Shown: positions 1 to 4,899, counted from the stretch's first letter. The stretch is 10,082 nucleotides of DNA from Chloroflexi bacterium RBG_16_57_11 (GCA_001795165.1 MGNS01000143.1:1-10082), one strand, 5' to 3'. Notes: generated from the letters alone by a model not told the origin. Made by a program: numbers and translations.

Positions 1-90
1 CCGGTGGCGCTGGAGCAGGGCTCCAAGTTCGCCATCCGCGAAGGCGGCCTGACCGTCGGCGCTGGCGTGATCACCAAGATCCTGGATTAA
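1..90 (+). CDS. tuf: Elongation factor Tu, C-terminal end (partial)
   Basis: Only the last 29 codons and the TAA stop are in the window. They encode a C-terminus ending ...FAIREGGLTVGAGVITKILD, with the (F)AIREGG(x)TVGAGV(I/V) signature of domain III of EF-Tu, the GTPase that delivers aminoacyl-tRNA to the ribosome. The 5' part lies beyond the left edge. EF-Tu directly upstream of rpmG, tRNA-Trp, secE and nusG is a common bacterial arrangement, so this gene probably heads or belongs to the same transcription unit. No terminator with a T-tract follows it; only a 77-bp spacer with hairpin repeats separates it from rpmG. Confidence 0.97.
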   Translation, partial: PVALEQGSKFAIREGGLTVGAGVITKILD

Positions 91-109
91 GCTGGTATTT
101 GAAGGAGTG

Positions 110-154
110 CCGCAATTATGCGGGCCGCAAGTTTGCGGACTGCGATTTTGCGGC
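110..154. repeat. Three 15-bp quasi-palindromic tandem units
   Basis: Three consecutive 15-nt units read CCGCAATTATGCGGG (110-124), CCGCAAGTTTGCGGA (125-139) and CTGCGATTTTGCGGC (140-154). Each folds on itself as a CCGCA/TGCGG-type mini-hairpin with an A/T-rich centre. They fill the space between a strong unused Shine-Dalgarno-like GAAGGAG (101-107) and rpmG. The periodicity is read directly from the sequence; any function (RNA processing, stability or spacing) is unknown. Confidence 0.75.
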
Positions 155-167
155 GAGGTAGATTGAT

Positions 168-335
168 ATGGCATCGAAGAAAGATATCCGCCCGGTAATC
201 ACCCTGGCGTGCACCGAATGCAAAGAGCGTAATTATACGACCGAGAAAAACCGTCGTAATGATCCCGGTCGCATGGAATTGAAGAAGTATTGTTCGCGTT
301 GCCGTAAGCACACACCGCACCGCGAGACGAAGTAG
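168..335 (+). CDS. rpmG: 50S ribosomal protein L33 (zinc-binding form)
   Basis: This gene encodes a 55-residue small basic protein of the large ribosomal subunit. The L33 pattern is clear: an N-terminal IRPVITLAC segment, two CxxC knuckles (C15/C18 and C42/C45) that make this the zinc-containing (C+) paralogue, and a C-terminal KYCSRCRKHTPHRETK. The length is normal for L33. ATG 168 is chosen because it gives the family N-terminus (MASKKDIR) and is preceded by a GAGGT ribosome-binding site about 8 nt upstream. It sits between tuf and tRNA-Trp as in many bacteria and is probably co-transcribed with them. The preceding spacer carries the 15-bp hairpin repeats. Confidence 0.97.
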   Translation: MASKKDIRPVITLACTECKERNYTTEKNRRNDPGRMELKKYCSRCRKHTPHRETK

Positions 336-348
336 GAGTTCAGAGTGT

Positions 349-387
349 GTCAAGTGTGGGCTCATGATAGGCTGCCCAACACTTGAC
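349..387 (+). other. Long hairpin between rpmG and tRNA-Trp
   Basis: GTCAAGTGT (349-357) pairs perfectly with ACACTTGAC (379-387), and GGGC (358-361) continues the stem with GCCC (374-377). The result is a 13-bp stem interrupted by one bulged A (378). There is no T-tract after it, so it does not look like an intrinsic terminator. Its place just 5' of the tRNA (10 nt away) suggests an RNA-processing element that separates the rpmG mRNA from the tRNA precursor, but that role is inferred. Confidence 0.6.
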
Positions 388-397
388 GTACTAACTT

Positions 398-471
398 AGG
401 CCAGTAGCTCAATTTGGCAGAGCACCGCTCTCCAAAAGCGGGGGTTGTGGGTTCGATTCCTGCCTGGCCTG
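398..471 (+). tRNA. trnW: tRNA-Trp (anticodon CCA)
   Basis: A full cloverleaf can be drawn. It has a 7-bp acceptor AGGCCAG/CTGGCCT, a D stem GCTC/GAGC, an anticodon stem CCGCT/AGCGG with loop CTCCAAA (anticodon CCA), a 5-nt variable loop GGGTT, a T arm GTGGG-TTCGATT-CCTGC with two wobble pairs, and discriminator G. The 3' CCA is not encoded (CCT follows), so it must be added by nucleotidyltransferase. A tRNA-Trp next to secE/nusG is a widespread bacterial arrangement. Confidence 0.97.
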
Positions 472-481
472 CCTGAGTTAT

Positions 482-507
482 AACGCCGTCTCTCAAGGCG
501 GCGTTTT
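482..507 (+). terminator. Intrinsic terminator after tRNA-Trp (moderate)
   Basis: A perfect 7-bp stem AACGCCG/CGGCGTT (482-488 with 499-505) closes a 10-nt loop and runs into TTTT (504-507). The T-run is short, so termination is probably partial; some read-through would supply secE, for which no clear separate promoter is visible. Confidence 0.6.
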
Positions 508-557
508 AACCGTGACTGATGATCTTGGAACCGGACAGGTCCTGGAAGGAGTATTTT

Positions 558-791
558 GTGGCAGAAAAAAAGGAGAGAAAAGAAGAAAAGGCAGTTGCTT
601 ATAAGCAACCCAACGCCATCCAGCGTTACTTCAAGGAAACTGTTGGCGAGTTACGCAAGGTCTCCTGGCCTACCCGGAAAGAAGCTACAAACCTCACCCT
701 GGTAGTGCTGCTTGTTACCTTTGTAATGAGCATGTATCTGGGTTTGCTGGATCTTATTTTTACTCAACTGTTTTCGTTGTTATTCTCGTAA
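558..791 (+). CDS. secE: Preprotein translocase subunit SecE
   Basis: This gene encodes a 77-residue single-helix SecE, the subunit that clamps SecY in the SecYEG protein-export channel of the inner membrane. Visible features are a Lys/Glu-rich cytoplasmic N-terminus, an amphipathic segment carrying the family signature ELRKVSWPTRKE (about residues 31-42), and one hydrophobic transmembrane helix (about 46-70). The start is taken as GTG 558 because GGAAGGAG lies 6 nt upstream. An ATG at 519 in the same frame would add 13 residues that include the Shine-Dalgarno itself and lacks its own site. It is followed by nusG after a 57-bp gap, the usual secE-nusG pairing. Confidence 0.93.
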   Translation: MAEKKERKEEKAVAYKQPNAIQRYFKETVGELRKVSWPTRKEATNLTLVVLLVTFVMSMYLGLLDLIFTQLFSLLFS

Positions 792-848
792 GAGGTAGCG
801 AAGGCATGTAACAATGCGCGCTCGGCACGCAATTGGAAAGTAGATGCT

Positions 849-1535
849 ATGGACTCGTTCGACGAGGAACTACAGCCGAAAGAACCGCTCGAAGAAGGCT
901 TCGAAACCGAAGGCTTCGAGACCACCAGTCGGATCGATACCGAAGATCTGGCAGCGGATTTTGGCTTACCTGTTGAAGGGGAACTGACACCGGGCGCGGA
1001 GGAAGCAGGAGACGGGCGTGCCTGGTATGTCGTTCATTGTTATTCGGGCTACGAGAACAAAGTTCGCCATAACCTGGAACAGCGCATTGAAAGCATGGGG
1101 ATGAAGGATAAGATCTTCGATGTCGTTGTCCCCACCGAAGAGGAAATTGAAGTAAAGGAAGGCAAGCGACGTACCGTAGAGCGCCGCGTGTTCCCGGGCT
1201 ATATCCTGGTTAACATGATCCTGTCAGAGGAGTCCTGGTATGTGGTGCGCAACACACCCGGCGTGACCGGTTTCGTGGGAATGGGCAATACCCCCACACC
1301 GCTAAGACCCGAGGAAGTAGCCCAAATCATCAAGCGCATGGAAGCAGAAGCGCCGCGGATCAAGGTCACATTCAAATCCGGAGAACGAGTGCGCATCGTC
1401 GATGGTCCATTCAACGACTTCCGTGGCACAGTCTCGGAAATTGATATGGAACGAGCCAAGGTACGTGTGATGGTTAATTTCTTTGGGCGTGAAACGCCCG
1501 TCGAATTGGACTTTTTACAAGTTGAAAAGGCATAA
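849..1535 (+). CDS. nusG: Transcription termination/antitermination factor NusG
   Basis: This gene encodes a 228-residue NusG, which binds the RNA polymerase clamp through its NGN domain and couples it to Rho or ribosomal S10 through its KOW domain. The NGN domain begins near residue 57 (RAWYVVHCYSGYENKV) and includes the conserved RRVFPGYILV segment at 112-121. The KOW domain is at about 177-205 (SGERVRIVDGPFNDFRGTV), followed by FGRETPVELDFLQVEK. The first ~55 residues are an acidic, probably disordered extension not present in the ~180-residue E. coli type. It contains a duplicated GFETE/GFETT block. No in-frame start lies near residue 57, so the extension appears genuine. The ribosome-binding site is weak (GGAAAG about 9 nt upstream). 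Confidence 0.96.
   Translation: MDSFDEELQPKEPLEEGFETEGFETTSRIDTEDLAADFGLPVEGELTPGAEEAGDGRAWYVVHCYSGYENKVRHNLEQRIESMGMKDKIFDVVVPTEEEIEVKEGKRRTVERRVFPGYILVNMILSEESWYVVRNTPGVTGFVGMGNTPTPLRPEEVAQIIKRMEAEAPRIKVTFKSGERVRIVDGPFNDFRGTVSEIDMERAKVRVMVNFFGRETPVELDFLQVEKA
894..923 (+). repeat. 15-bp tandem duplication inside nusG
   Basis: GAAGGCTTCGAAACC (894-908) is followed immediately by GAAGGCTTCGAGACC (909-923), 14 of 15 identical. It encodes the repeated pentapeptide EGFET in the acidic N-terminal tail of NusG. It is most simply a recent slippage or duplication in an unconstrained tail. Confidence 0.8.
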
Positions 1536-1539
1536 TAGC

Positions 1540-1567
1540 AACTAGTGATTGGCAATTAGCAATTAGC
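1540..1567. repeat. Degenerate heptanucleotide repeat downstream of nusG
   Basis: The spacer after nusG reads as four 7-nt units, AACTAGT-GATTGGC-AATTAGC-AATTAGC; the last two are identical. GATTGGC can also pair with the downstream GCCAATT (1586-1592 region), around an inner GCCTTC/GAAGGC hairpin (1566-1571 with 1582-1587). It resembles the short tandem heptad repeats found in intergenic DNA of some bacteria. No function is evident. Confidence 0.5.
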
Positions 1568-1607
1568 CTTCAGCGATCTTCGAAGGCCAATTGTTAAGAG
1601 CTAAGCA

Positions 1608-1650
1608 GTGGGAGGGTGCGAACGCATCACCCGCTAACACCACAAAGGAG
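1608..1650 (+). promoter_or_regulatory. Probable L1-type operator before rplK
   Basis: The RNA would form an outer stem GTGG/CCAC (1608-1611 with 1640-1643), an asymmetric internal loop GA / GCTAACA, and an inner stem GGGTG/CACCC (1614-1618 with 1628-1632), ending against the AAAGGAG ribosome-binding site (1644-1650). The same architecture recurs before rplA. Ribosomal protein L1 is known to repress the L11 operon by binding a leader that mimics its 23S rRNA site, so L1 is the inferred ligand. Confidence 0.65.
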
Positions 1651-1657
1651 ACAATCT

Positions 1658-2083
1658 GTGGCAAAGAAACTCAAGACAATCGTTCGACTGCAGATCACTG
1701 CCGGTAAGGCAAATCCTGCACCCCCGATCGGTCCGGCGCTGGCCGGACACGGGATCAACCTGATGGCTTTCTGCAAGGAATACAACGCTCGCACGGCCAA
1801 CCGGACCGGCGAGATCATACCGGCAGAAATCAGCATCTTCACCGATGGCTCTTTCACTTTCATCCTCAAGACGCCACCTGCCTCTGTGCTGCTCAAGAAA
1901 GCTGCCGGGGTAGAAAAGGGCACAGCCCACGCGCCACGTGAGAAAGTGGGTAAAGTGAGCCGCGCCCAGGTGCGCGAGATCGCCGAGCTAAAGATGAAAG
2001 ACCTGAACGCGGTGGATATCGAAGGCGCGATGCGCCAGATCGAAGGAACAGCCCGAAACATGGGGCTGGATGTTGTAGACTGA
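1658..2083 (+). CDS. rplK: 50S ribosomal protein L11
   Basis: This gene encodes 141 residues, the standard length of L11, which organises the GTPase-associated centre of the 50S subunit with 23S rRNA and the L10-L12 stalk. The N-terminal domain shows KTIVRLQITAGKANPAPPIGPALAGHGINLMAFCKEYN with the conserved proline-rich PAPPIGPALG-like loop. The C-terminal RNA-binding domain shows KTPPASVLLKKAAGVEKG and ends IEGTARNMGLDVV. The start is GTG 1658, placed 7 nt after AAAGGAG; an in-frame ATG at 1616 lies inside the regulatory hairpin and would add a non-homologous tail. It is co-transcribed with rplA, 61 bp downstream, and both are preceded by matching L1-type RNA elements. Confidence 0.97.
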   Translation: MAKKLKTIVRLQITAGKANPAPPIGPALAGHGINLMAFCKEYNARTANRTGEIIPAEISIFTDGSFTFILKTPPASVLLKKAAGVEKGTAHAPREKVGKVSRAQVREIAELKMKDLNAVDIEGAMRQIEGTARNMGLDVVD

Positions 2084-2089
2084 TTCCCG

Positions 2090-2139
2090 GTGGGAGGGCA
2101 GCGTGGTTTAAGCCCGCGCCCGATTGGACCACAAAGGAG
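2090..2139 (+). promoter_or_regulatory. Second L1-type operator, before rplA
   Basis: An outer stem GTGG/CCAC (2090-2093 with 2129-2132) and internal loop GA / GATTGGA enclose an inner stem GGGC/GCCC (2096-2099 with 2118-2121), extended by GCG/CGC across a bulged A. It runs into AAAGGAG (2133-2139). The 2-versus-7-nt asymmetric loop and outer stem match the element before rplK exactly in layout, while the inner stem sequence differs with compensating pairs. This argues for selection on the RNA structure. Confidence 0.65.
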
Positions 2140-2144
2140 AACCT

Positions 2145-2864
2145 ATGGCAAAGCATGGAAAGAAGTATTTAGAAGCAGCGGCGAAAGTCGATCCCACACG
2201 CAACTACTCGCCGAGCGAAGCGCTGGAGCTCGTCAAACAGACCTCGATATCCAAATTCGATGGCACGGTCGAAGTGCACCTGCGTCTGGGTGTCGATCCC
2301 CGTCACGCCGACCAGCTGGTACGCGATGTGGTTGTCTTACCGCATGGCCTAGGCAAGACGGTGCGCGTGCTGGTGTTTGCCCAGGGTGAAGGCGCAGCGT
2401 TAGCTCGTGAAGCCGGCGCGGATTACATCGCAGATGATGATGAGATGATCACCAAGATCCAGGGTGGATGGACAGATTTTGATGTCGCGATCGCCACCCC
2501 GGATATGATGGGAAAGGTCGGTCGTTTGGGCCGCATCCTTGGTCCGCGCGGCCTGATGCCGAACCCCAAGGCCGGCACCGTGATCCCGGCTGAGGATATC
2601 CCACGCGTGGTGGACGAATCGAAAGCCGGCCGCGTTGAGTTTCGCGTCGACAAGACCGCCAACCTGCACGTTCCGATTGGCAAAGTCTCGTTTGAGCAGC
2701 AGAAACTTTATGATAATTTGGCTGCGCTGATGGAGGCGATCAAAAAAGCCCGGCCGGCTGCGGCCAAGGGCACCTATATCAAGCGTGTGACTGTGACCTC
2801 CACCATGGGACCCGGTATTCGGGTCGATGCAGCGCAATCGCAATCGATGGAGGCCACCGAGTAA
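2145..2864 (+). CDS. rplA: 50S ribosomal protein L1
   Basis: This gene encodes 239 residues of L1, the protein of the mobile E-site stalk on the 50S subunit and a translational repressor of its own operon. The L1 signatures are visible: an N-terminal MAKHGKKYLEAAAKVD, then VEVHLRLGVDPRHADQLVRDVVVLPHGLGKTVRV, the domain-II segment DMMGKVGRLGRILGPRGLMPNPKAGTV, and the C-terminal IKRVTVTSTMGPGIRVD. ATG 2145 follows an AAAGGAG site by 5 nt and gives the family N-terminus; the in-frame ATG 2124 lies within the operator hairpin. The last residues are shared with the approach to the rplJ promoter, which begins 3 bp after the stop. Confidence 0.97.
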   Translation: MAKHGKKYLEAAAKVDPTRNYSPSEALELVKQTSISKFDGTVEVHLRLGVDPRHADQLVRDVVVLPHGLGKTVRVLVFAQGEGAALAREAGADYIADDDEMITKIQGGWTDFDVAIATPDMMGKVGRLGRILGPRGLMPNPKAGTVIPAEDIPRVVDESKAGRVEFRVDKTANLHVPIGKVSFEQQKLYDNLAALMEAIKKARPAAAKGTYIKRVTVTSTMGPGIRVDAAQSQSMEATE

Positions 2865-2866
2865 TA

Positions 2867-2894
2867 CTGGCACTAACAATTTTGGTGATATAAT
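2867..2894 (+). promoter_or_regulatory. Promoter of the rplJ-rplL leader (extended -10)
   Basis: CTGGCA (2867-2872, 4 of 6 matches to TTGACA) is followed after 16 bp by TATAAT (2889-2894). The -10 is preceded by TGA, giving an extended -10 TGATATAAT. Transcription would begin near 2901, giving a leader of about 200 nt before rplJ. A separate promoter for rplJL downstream of rplKA is known in other bacteria. Confidence 0.7.
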
Positions 2895-2943
2895 CATAGG
2901 CGATTTTATCGCTTCCGATATCATCGCCCGCGATATTGTCGCC
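2884..2943. repeat. Four 15-bp quasi-palindromic tandem units at the rplJ promoter
   Basis: Units: GGTGATATAATCATA (2884-2898), GGCGATTTTATCGCT (2899-2913), TCCGATATCATCGCC (2914-2928), CGCGATATTGTCGCC (2929-2943). GAT is in register in all four and a TC(A/G) follows 5 nt later; the middle units are mini-hairpins of the GCGAT/ATCGC type. The first unit contains the promoter -10. The unit length and hairpin design match the array at 110-154, although the sequences differ. Confidence 0.7.
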
Positions 2944-2952
2944 CAATCTTCG

Positions 2953-3082
2953 CCAGAGACAGCAGGCGCCGCGTTTTCAAAAATCGGCTTAATCTCCTGC
3001 CCAGGTGAAGACCATTCCGATCCAAACATCCCTTTTTCGGGTGGAAGGTCTTTGCCATTGCTCTGCGAGGCAAAGACTTTTT
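2953..3082 (+). ncRNA. Ribosomal protein L10 leader with terminator/antiterminator switch
   Basis: The 5' part (AGAGACAGCAGG ... GGCTTAATCTCCTGCCCAGGTG, 2955-3007, shown here in pieces) resembles the L10 leader known upstream of rplJ in Bacillus and relatives, where L10-L12 binding favours termination. Downstream, GGTGAAGACC (3004-3013) can pair with GGTCTTTGCC (3047-3056) in a 10-bp stem with two wobbles, extended by TTCC/GGAA. The same GGTCTTTGCC is the left arm of the intrinsic terminator at 3045-3082, so the two structures exclude each other. The family match is from memory of the consensus; the alternative pairing is read directly. Confidence 0.8.
3045..3082 (+). terminator. Attenuator terminator before rplJ
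   Basis: AAGGTCTTTGCC (3045-3056) pairs with GGCAAAGACTTT (3069-3080) in a 12-bp stem with one G-T wobble, 12-nt loop, ending in a T5 run (3078-3082). It lies 23 nt before the rplJ start and is the OFF structure of the L10 leader. Confidence 0.85.
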
Positions 3083-3104
3083 AATGAAAGGAGGTGAATG
3101 AGCA

Positions 3105-3641
3105 TTGGCAATCTCTAGGAAACGAAAAGCGGAACTTGTCAACCAGTATACGAACTGGATGGACAGGAGCCAGGCAATGTTCCTGACGGAATATGCAGGC
3201 CTCCCCATGAAGCAGATTGATGATTTGCGTTCGAAGGTGCGCGATGTTGGCGGTGAGTTCCACATCGTCAAGAACACGCTGGGAGAGGTAGCATTCAATT
3301 CGGCCGAGCTGGAGCTGCCCGAGAAGTTTTTACTGGGTAGTTCGGCGATCATATTTGCATTTCAGGATGCTCTTGAAACTGCGAAGGTATTGTCTGAGTT
3401 TGCCCGCACATCTGATTTCGTCAAGATCAAAGGCGGCTACTTGAACCGAAGACCGATTTCAGCGGAAGAAGTTAAGTCACTGGCCAATCTGCCGCCATTG
3501 CCGTTGATGCGCGCCCAGCTTCTGGGTGTGATCTCGGCGCCCGCAAGCAGGCTGGTACGAACGCTGGCCGAGCCTGCCCGACAGGTGGCTGCCGTGTTGA
3601 AATCATATGCCGACAAGGACTCTACGCCCGCGGCTGCATAG
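3105..3641 (+). CDS. rplJ: 50S ribosomal protein L10
   Basis: This gene encodes 178 residues of L10, the base of the ribosomal stalk that anchors L7/L12 dimers to the GTPase centre. The N-terminal rRNA-binding domain is recognisable (SRKRKAELVNQYTNWMDRSQAMFLTEYAGLPMKQIDDLRSKVRD, then FHIVKNTLGEVAF), and the C-terminal helix (about 140-170) is the L12-binding spine. The start is an unusual TTG at 3105, supported by the family N-terminus MAISRKRK and by an excellent AAAGGAGGTGA site (3087-3097). Two ATGs near that site (3084 and 3099) open only 5- and 6-codon frames. It is translated from the attenuated leader upstream and followed by rplL after 101 bp. Confidence 0.96.
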   Translation: MAISRKRKAELVNQYTNWMDRSQAMFLTEYAGLPMKQIDDLRSKVRDVGGEFHIVKNTLGEVAFNSAELELPEKFLLGSSAIIFAFQDALETAKVLSEFARTSDFVKIKGGYLNRRPISAEEVKSLANLPPLPLMRAQLLGVISAPASRLVRTLAEPARQVAAVLKSYADKDSTPAAA

Positions 3642-3691
3642 CCGCGGAAGATACCGGGCCAATTGGATGGGCCCGGCAACTGACATTTTTT
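3628..3691 (+). promoter_or_regulatory. Two hairpins and T6 run in the rplJ-rplL junction
   Basis: A perfect hairpin CCGCGGCT-GCAT-AGCCGCGG (3628-3647) spans the rplJ stop codon. A second, CCGGGCC/GGCCCGG (3654-3660 with 3670-3676), follows at once. T6 (3686-3691) starts 9 nt after the second stem, too far for a classical terminator. It may tune the rplJ:rplL ratio by partial termination or RNA processing, since L12 is needed in several-fold excess over L10; this is inference. Confidence 0.5.
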
Positions 3692-3742
3692 ACGAATATC
3701 CTGTAACAGGAATTCACAACAACGATCATAAGGAGAACCAAG

Positions 3743-4123
3743 ATGGCTGATCTAGACAAACTCGTCGAGGAACTGAGCAAGCTCTCTGTCCTCGAAGCTT
3801 CACAACTGGTAAAGAAACTTGAGGAGAGCTGGGGCGTTTCCGCTGCCGCTCCCGTTGCGATGACCGCGGCTGCCTCTGCACCCAGCGCTGCGCCCGAACC
3901 GGTAGAAGAGAAGACCGAGTTCGACGTAGTGATTAAGGACGCCGGCCCGAAGAAGATCGAGGTCATCAAGACCATCCGCCAGCTCACCAACCTGGGCTTG
4001 AAAGAGGCCAAGGACGTGGCGGAGACAACCGGGAGTAAGGTGCTCGAGGCGGTCAGCAAAGAAGCCGCCACCGACGCCAAGGCCAAGCTCGAAGCTGCCG
4101 GCGCTGTCGTCGAAATGGTCTGA
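3743..4123 (+). CDS. rplL: 50S ribosomal protein L7/L12
   Basis: This gene encodes 126 residues of the stalk protein that recruits and stimulates the translational GTPases. The three parts are clear: an N-terminal dimerisation helix pair (about 1-35, LDKLVEELSKLSVLEASQLVKKLEE), an Ala/Pro-rich flexible hinge (about 36-54), and the C-terminal factor-binding domain (about 55-126) with EFDVVIKDAGPKKIEVIKTIRQLTNLGLKEAKDVAE. The length is typical. ATG 3743 is 7 nt after AAGGAG. It ends 25 bp before a strong terminator, so the ribosomal-protein operon closes here and rpoBC do not follow as they do in E. coli or Bacillus. Confidence 0.97.
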   Translation: MADLDKLVEELSKLSVLEASQLVKKLEESWGVSAAAPVAMTAAASAPSAAPEPVEEKTEFDVVIKDAGPKKIEVIKTIRQLTNLGLKEAKDVAETTGSKVLEAVSKEAATDAKAKLEAAGAVVEMV

Positions 4124-4148
4124 TCGACTGGTGTAAACGTACCACATG

Positions 4149-4176
4149 AAAAAGGCCGCCAAAGGTGGCCTTTTTT
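4149..4176 (+). terminator. Strong intrinsic terminator after rplL
   Basis: AAAAAGGCCGCC (4149-4160), loop AAA, then GGTGGCCTTTTTT (4164-4176). This is a 12-bp stem with one G-T wobble followed directly by T6, and it ends the rplJL unit. The A-tract on the left also gives it minus-strand capacity, but no minus gene is nearby. Confidence 0.93.
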
Positions 4177-4190
4177 CTTTTCCAAGCCTG

Positions 4191-4199
4191 TGGTATATT
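4191..4199 (+). promoter_or_regulatory. Candidate extended -10 promoter for the two-component operon
   Basis: TGGTATATT is an extended -10 (TGn plus TATATT, 5 of 6 to consensus) lying between the rplL terminator and the response regulator. The expected -35 position falls in the terminator T-tract and shows no good match. Transcription would start near 4206, leaving a leader of only about 16 nt that includes the GGAGG site. Confidence 0.45.
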
Positions 4200-4221
4200 A
4201 AAAACCATATCCGGAGGGCAT

Positions 4222-4899
4222 ATGAGCGCAAGAATTTTGATCATCGAAGACGATGAAGCAATCTTGAAGTTCCTTCGTCGTGGGTTGGCTTACGAAGGAT
4301 ATCAGGTGGACACTGCCACCGATGGTCAATCGGGCCTCGGTTTGGCGCGCGATAATCCACCTGACCTGGTCGTGTTGGACCTGATGCTGCCTGGGATCGA
4401 TGGAATGGAGGTGTGCCGACGCCTGCGAGCTGGCGGATCGGTGCCAATTCTAATCCTGACTGCCAAAGATACGGTAAATGATCGCATCCAGGGTCTGGAT
4501 ATGGGCGCCGATGATTATATGGTTAAGCCCTTCAACCTGGACGAGCTGTTGGCGCGGATTCGCGCCCTGCTGCGCCGAGCGCAGCCGAGCCGGCCACAAG
4601 TATTGCGCTTTGCAGATCTCTCCCTGGATACTGGCACACGCCAGGCTGCTCGTGGCGACCGAATCATTTCGCTGACCGCAAAAGAGTACGAGCTCTTGGA
4701 GTTATTCCTGCGTCACCCGCGTCAGGTATTGACCCGTGATATGATCTTCGATCGAGTGTGGGGCTACGATTTTGGCGGAGAGAGCAATATCATCGAGGTG
4801 TATATTCGCTATTTACGCCAGAAATTGGAGACCGAGAACGAGCCACGTCTAATCCATACGGTCCGCGGGATGGGATACGTCCTGCGTGAAGCTTCCTAG
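4222..4899 (+). CDS. OmpR/PhoB-family response regulator
   Basis: This gene encodes 225 residues. The receiver domain (1-~115) has the acidic pair D10-D11, phosphoacceptor D53 (VVLDLMLPGIDG), T80 (LILTAKD) and K102 (DDYMVKPF). The C-terminal winged-helix DNA-binding domain (~128-224) contains LTAKEYELLELFLRHPRQVLTRDMIFDRVWGYDF and ends RLIHTVRGMGYVLRE, typical of OmpR-type transcription factors. All catalytic residues are present. ATG 4222 is chosen over the in-frame ATG 4165 because it follows GGAGG by 5 nt and starts the family N-terminus ARILIIEDD. The cognate kinase begins 25 bp downstream, so it should be phosphorylated by that protein. The target genes cannot be told from sequence. Confidence 0.95.
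   Translation: MSARILIIEDDEAILKFLRRGLAYEGYQVDTATDGQSGLGLARDNPPDLVVLDLMLPGIDGMEVCRRLRAGGSVPILILTAKDTVNDRIQGLDMGADDYMVKPFNLDELLARIRALLRRAQPSRPQVLRFADLSLDTGTRQAARGDRIISLTAKEYELLELFLRHPRQVLTRDMIFDRVWGYDFGGESNIIEVYIRYLRQKLETENEPRLIHTVRGMGYVLREAS

Noticed and set aside
2400..3029. 209-codon minus-strand frame opposite rplA and the rplJ leader
   Set aside because: It lies antisense to the conserved L1 gene and crosses its own structured leader; low-plausibility composition and no start signal.
2827..3084. Open frame across the rplA-rplJ spacer encoding a repetitive Asp/Ile peptide (GDIIIGDFIASDIIARDIVAQ)
   Set aside because: The peptide periodicity is a by-product of the 15-bp DNA repeats; the frame starts inside rplA, has no ribosome-binding site and covers the L10 leader.
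3622..4244. Several long minus-strand frames opposite rplL and its flanks
   Set aside because: They are antisense shadows of a high-certainty ribosomal gene, with no ribosome-binding sites and no family resemblance; they cross the terminator.
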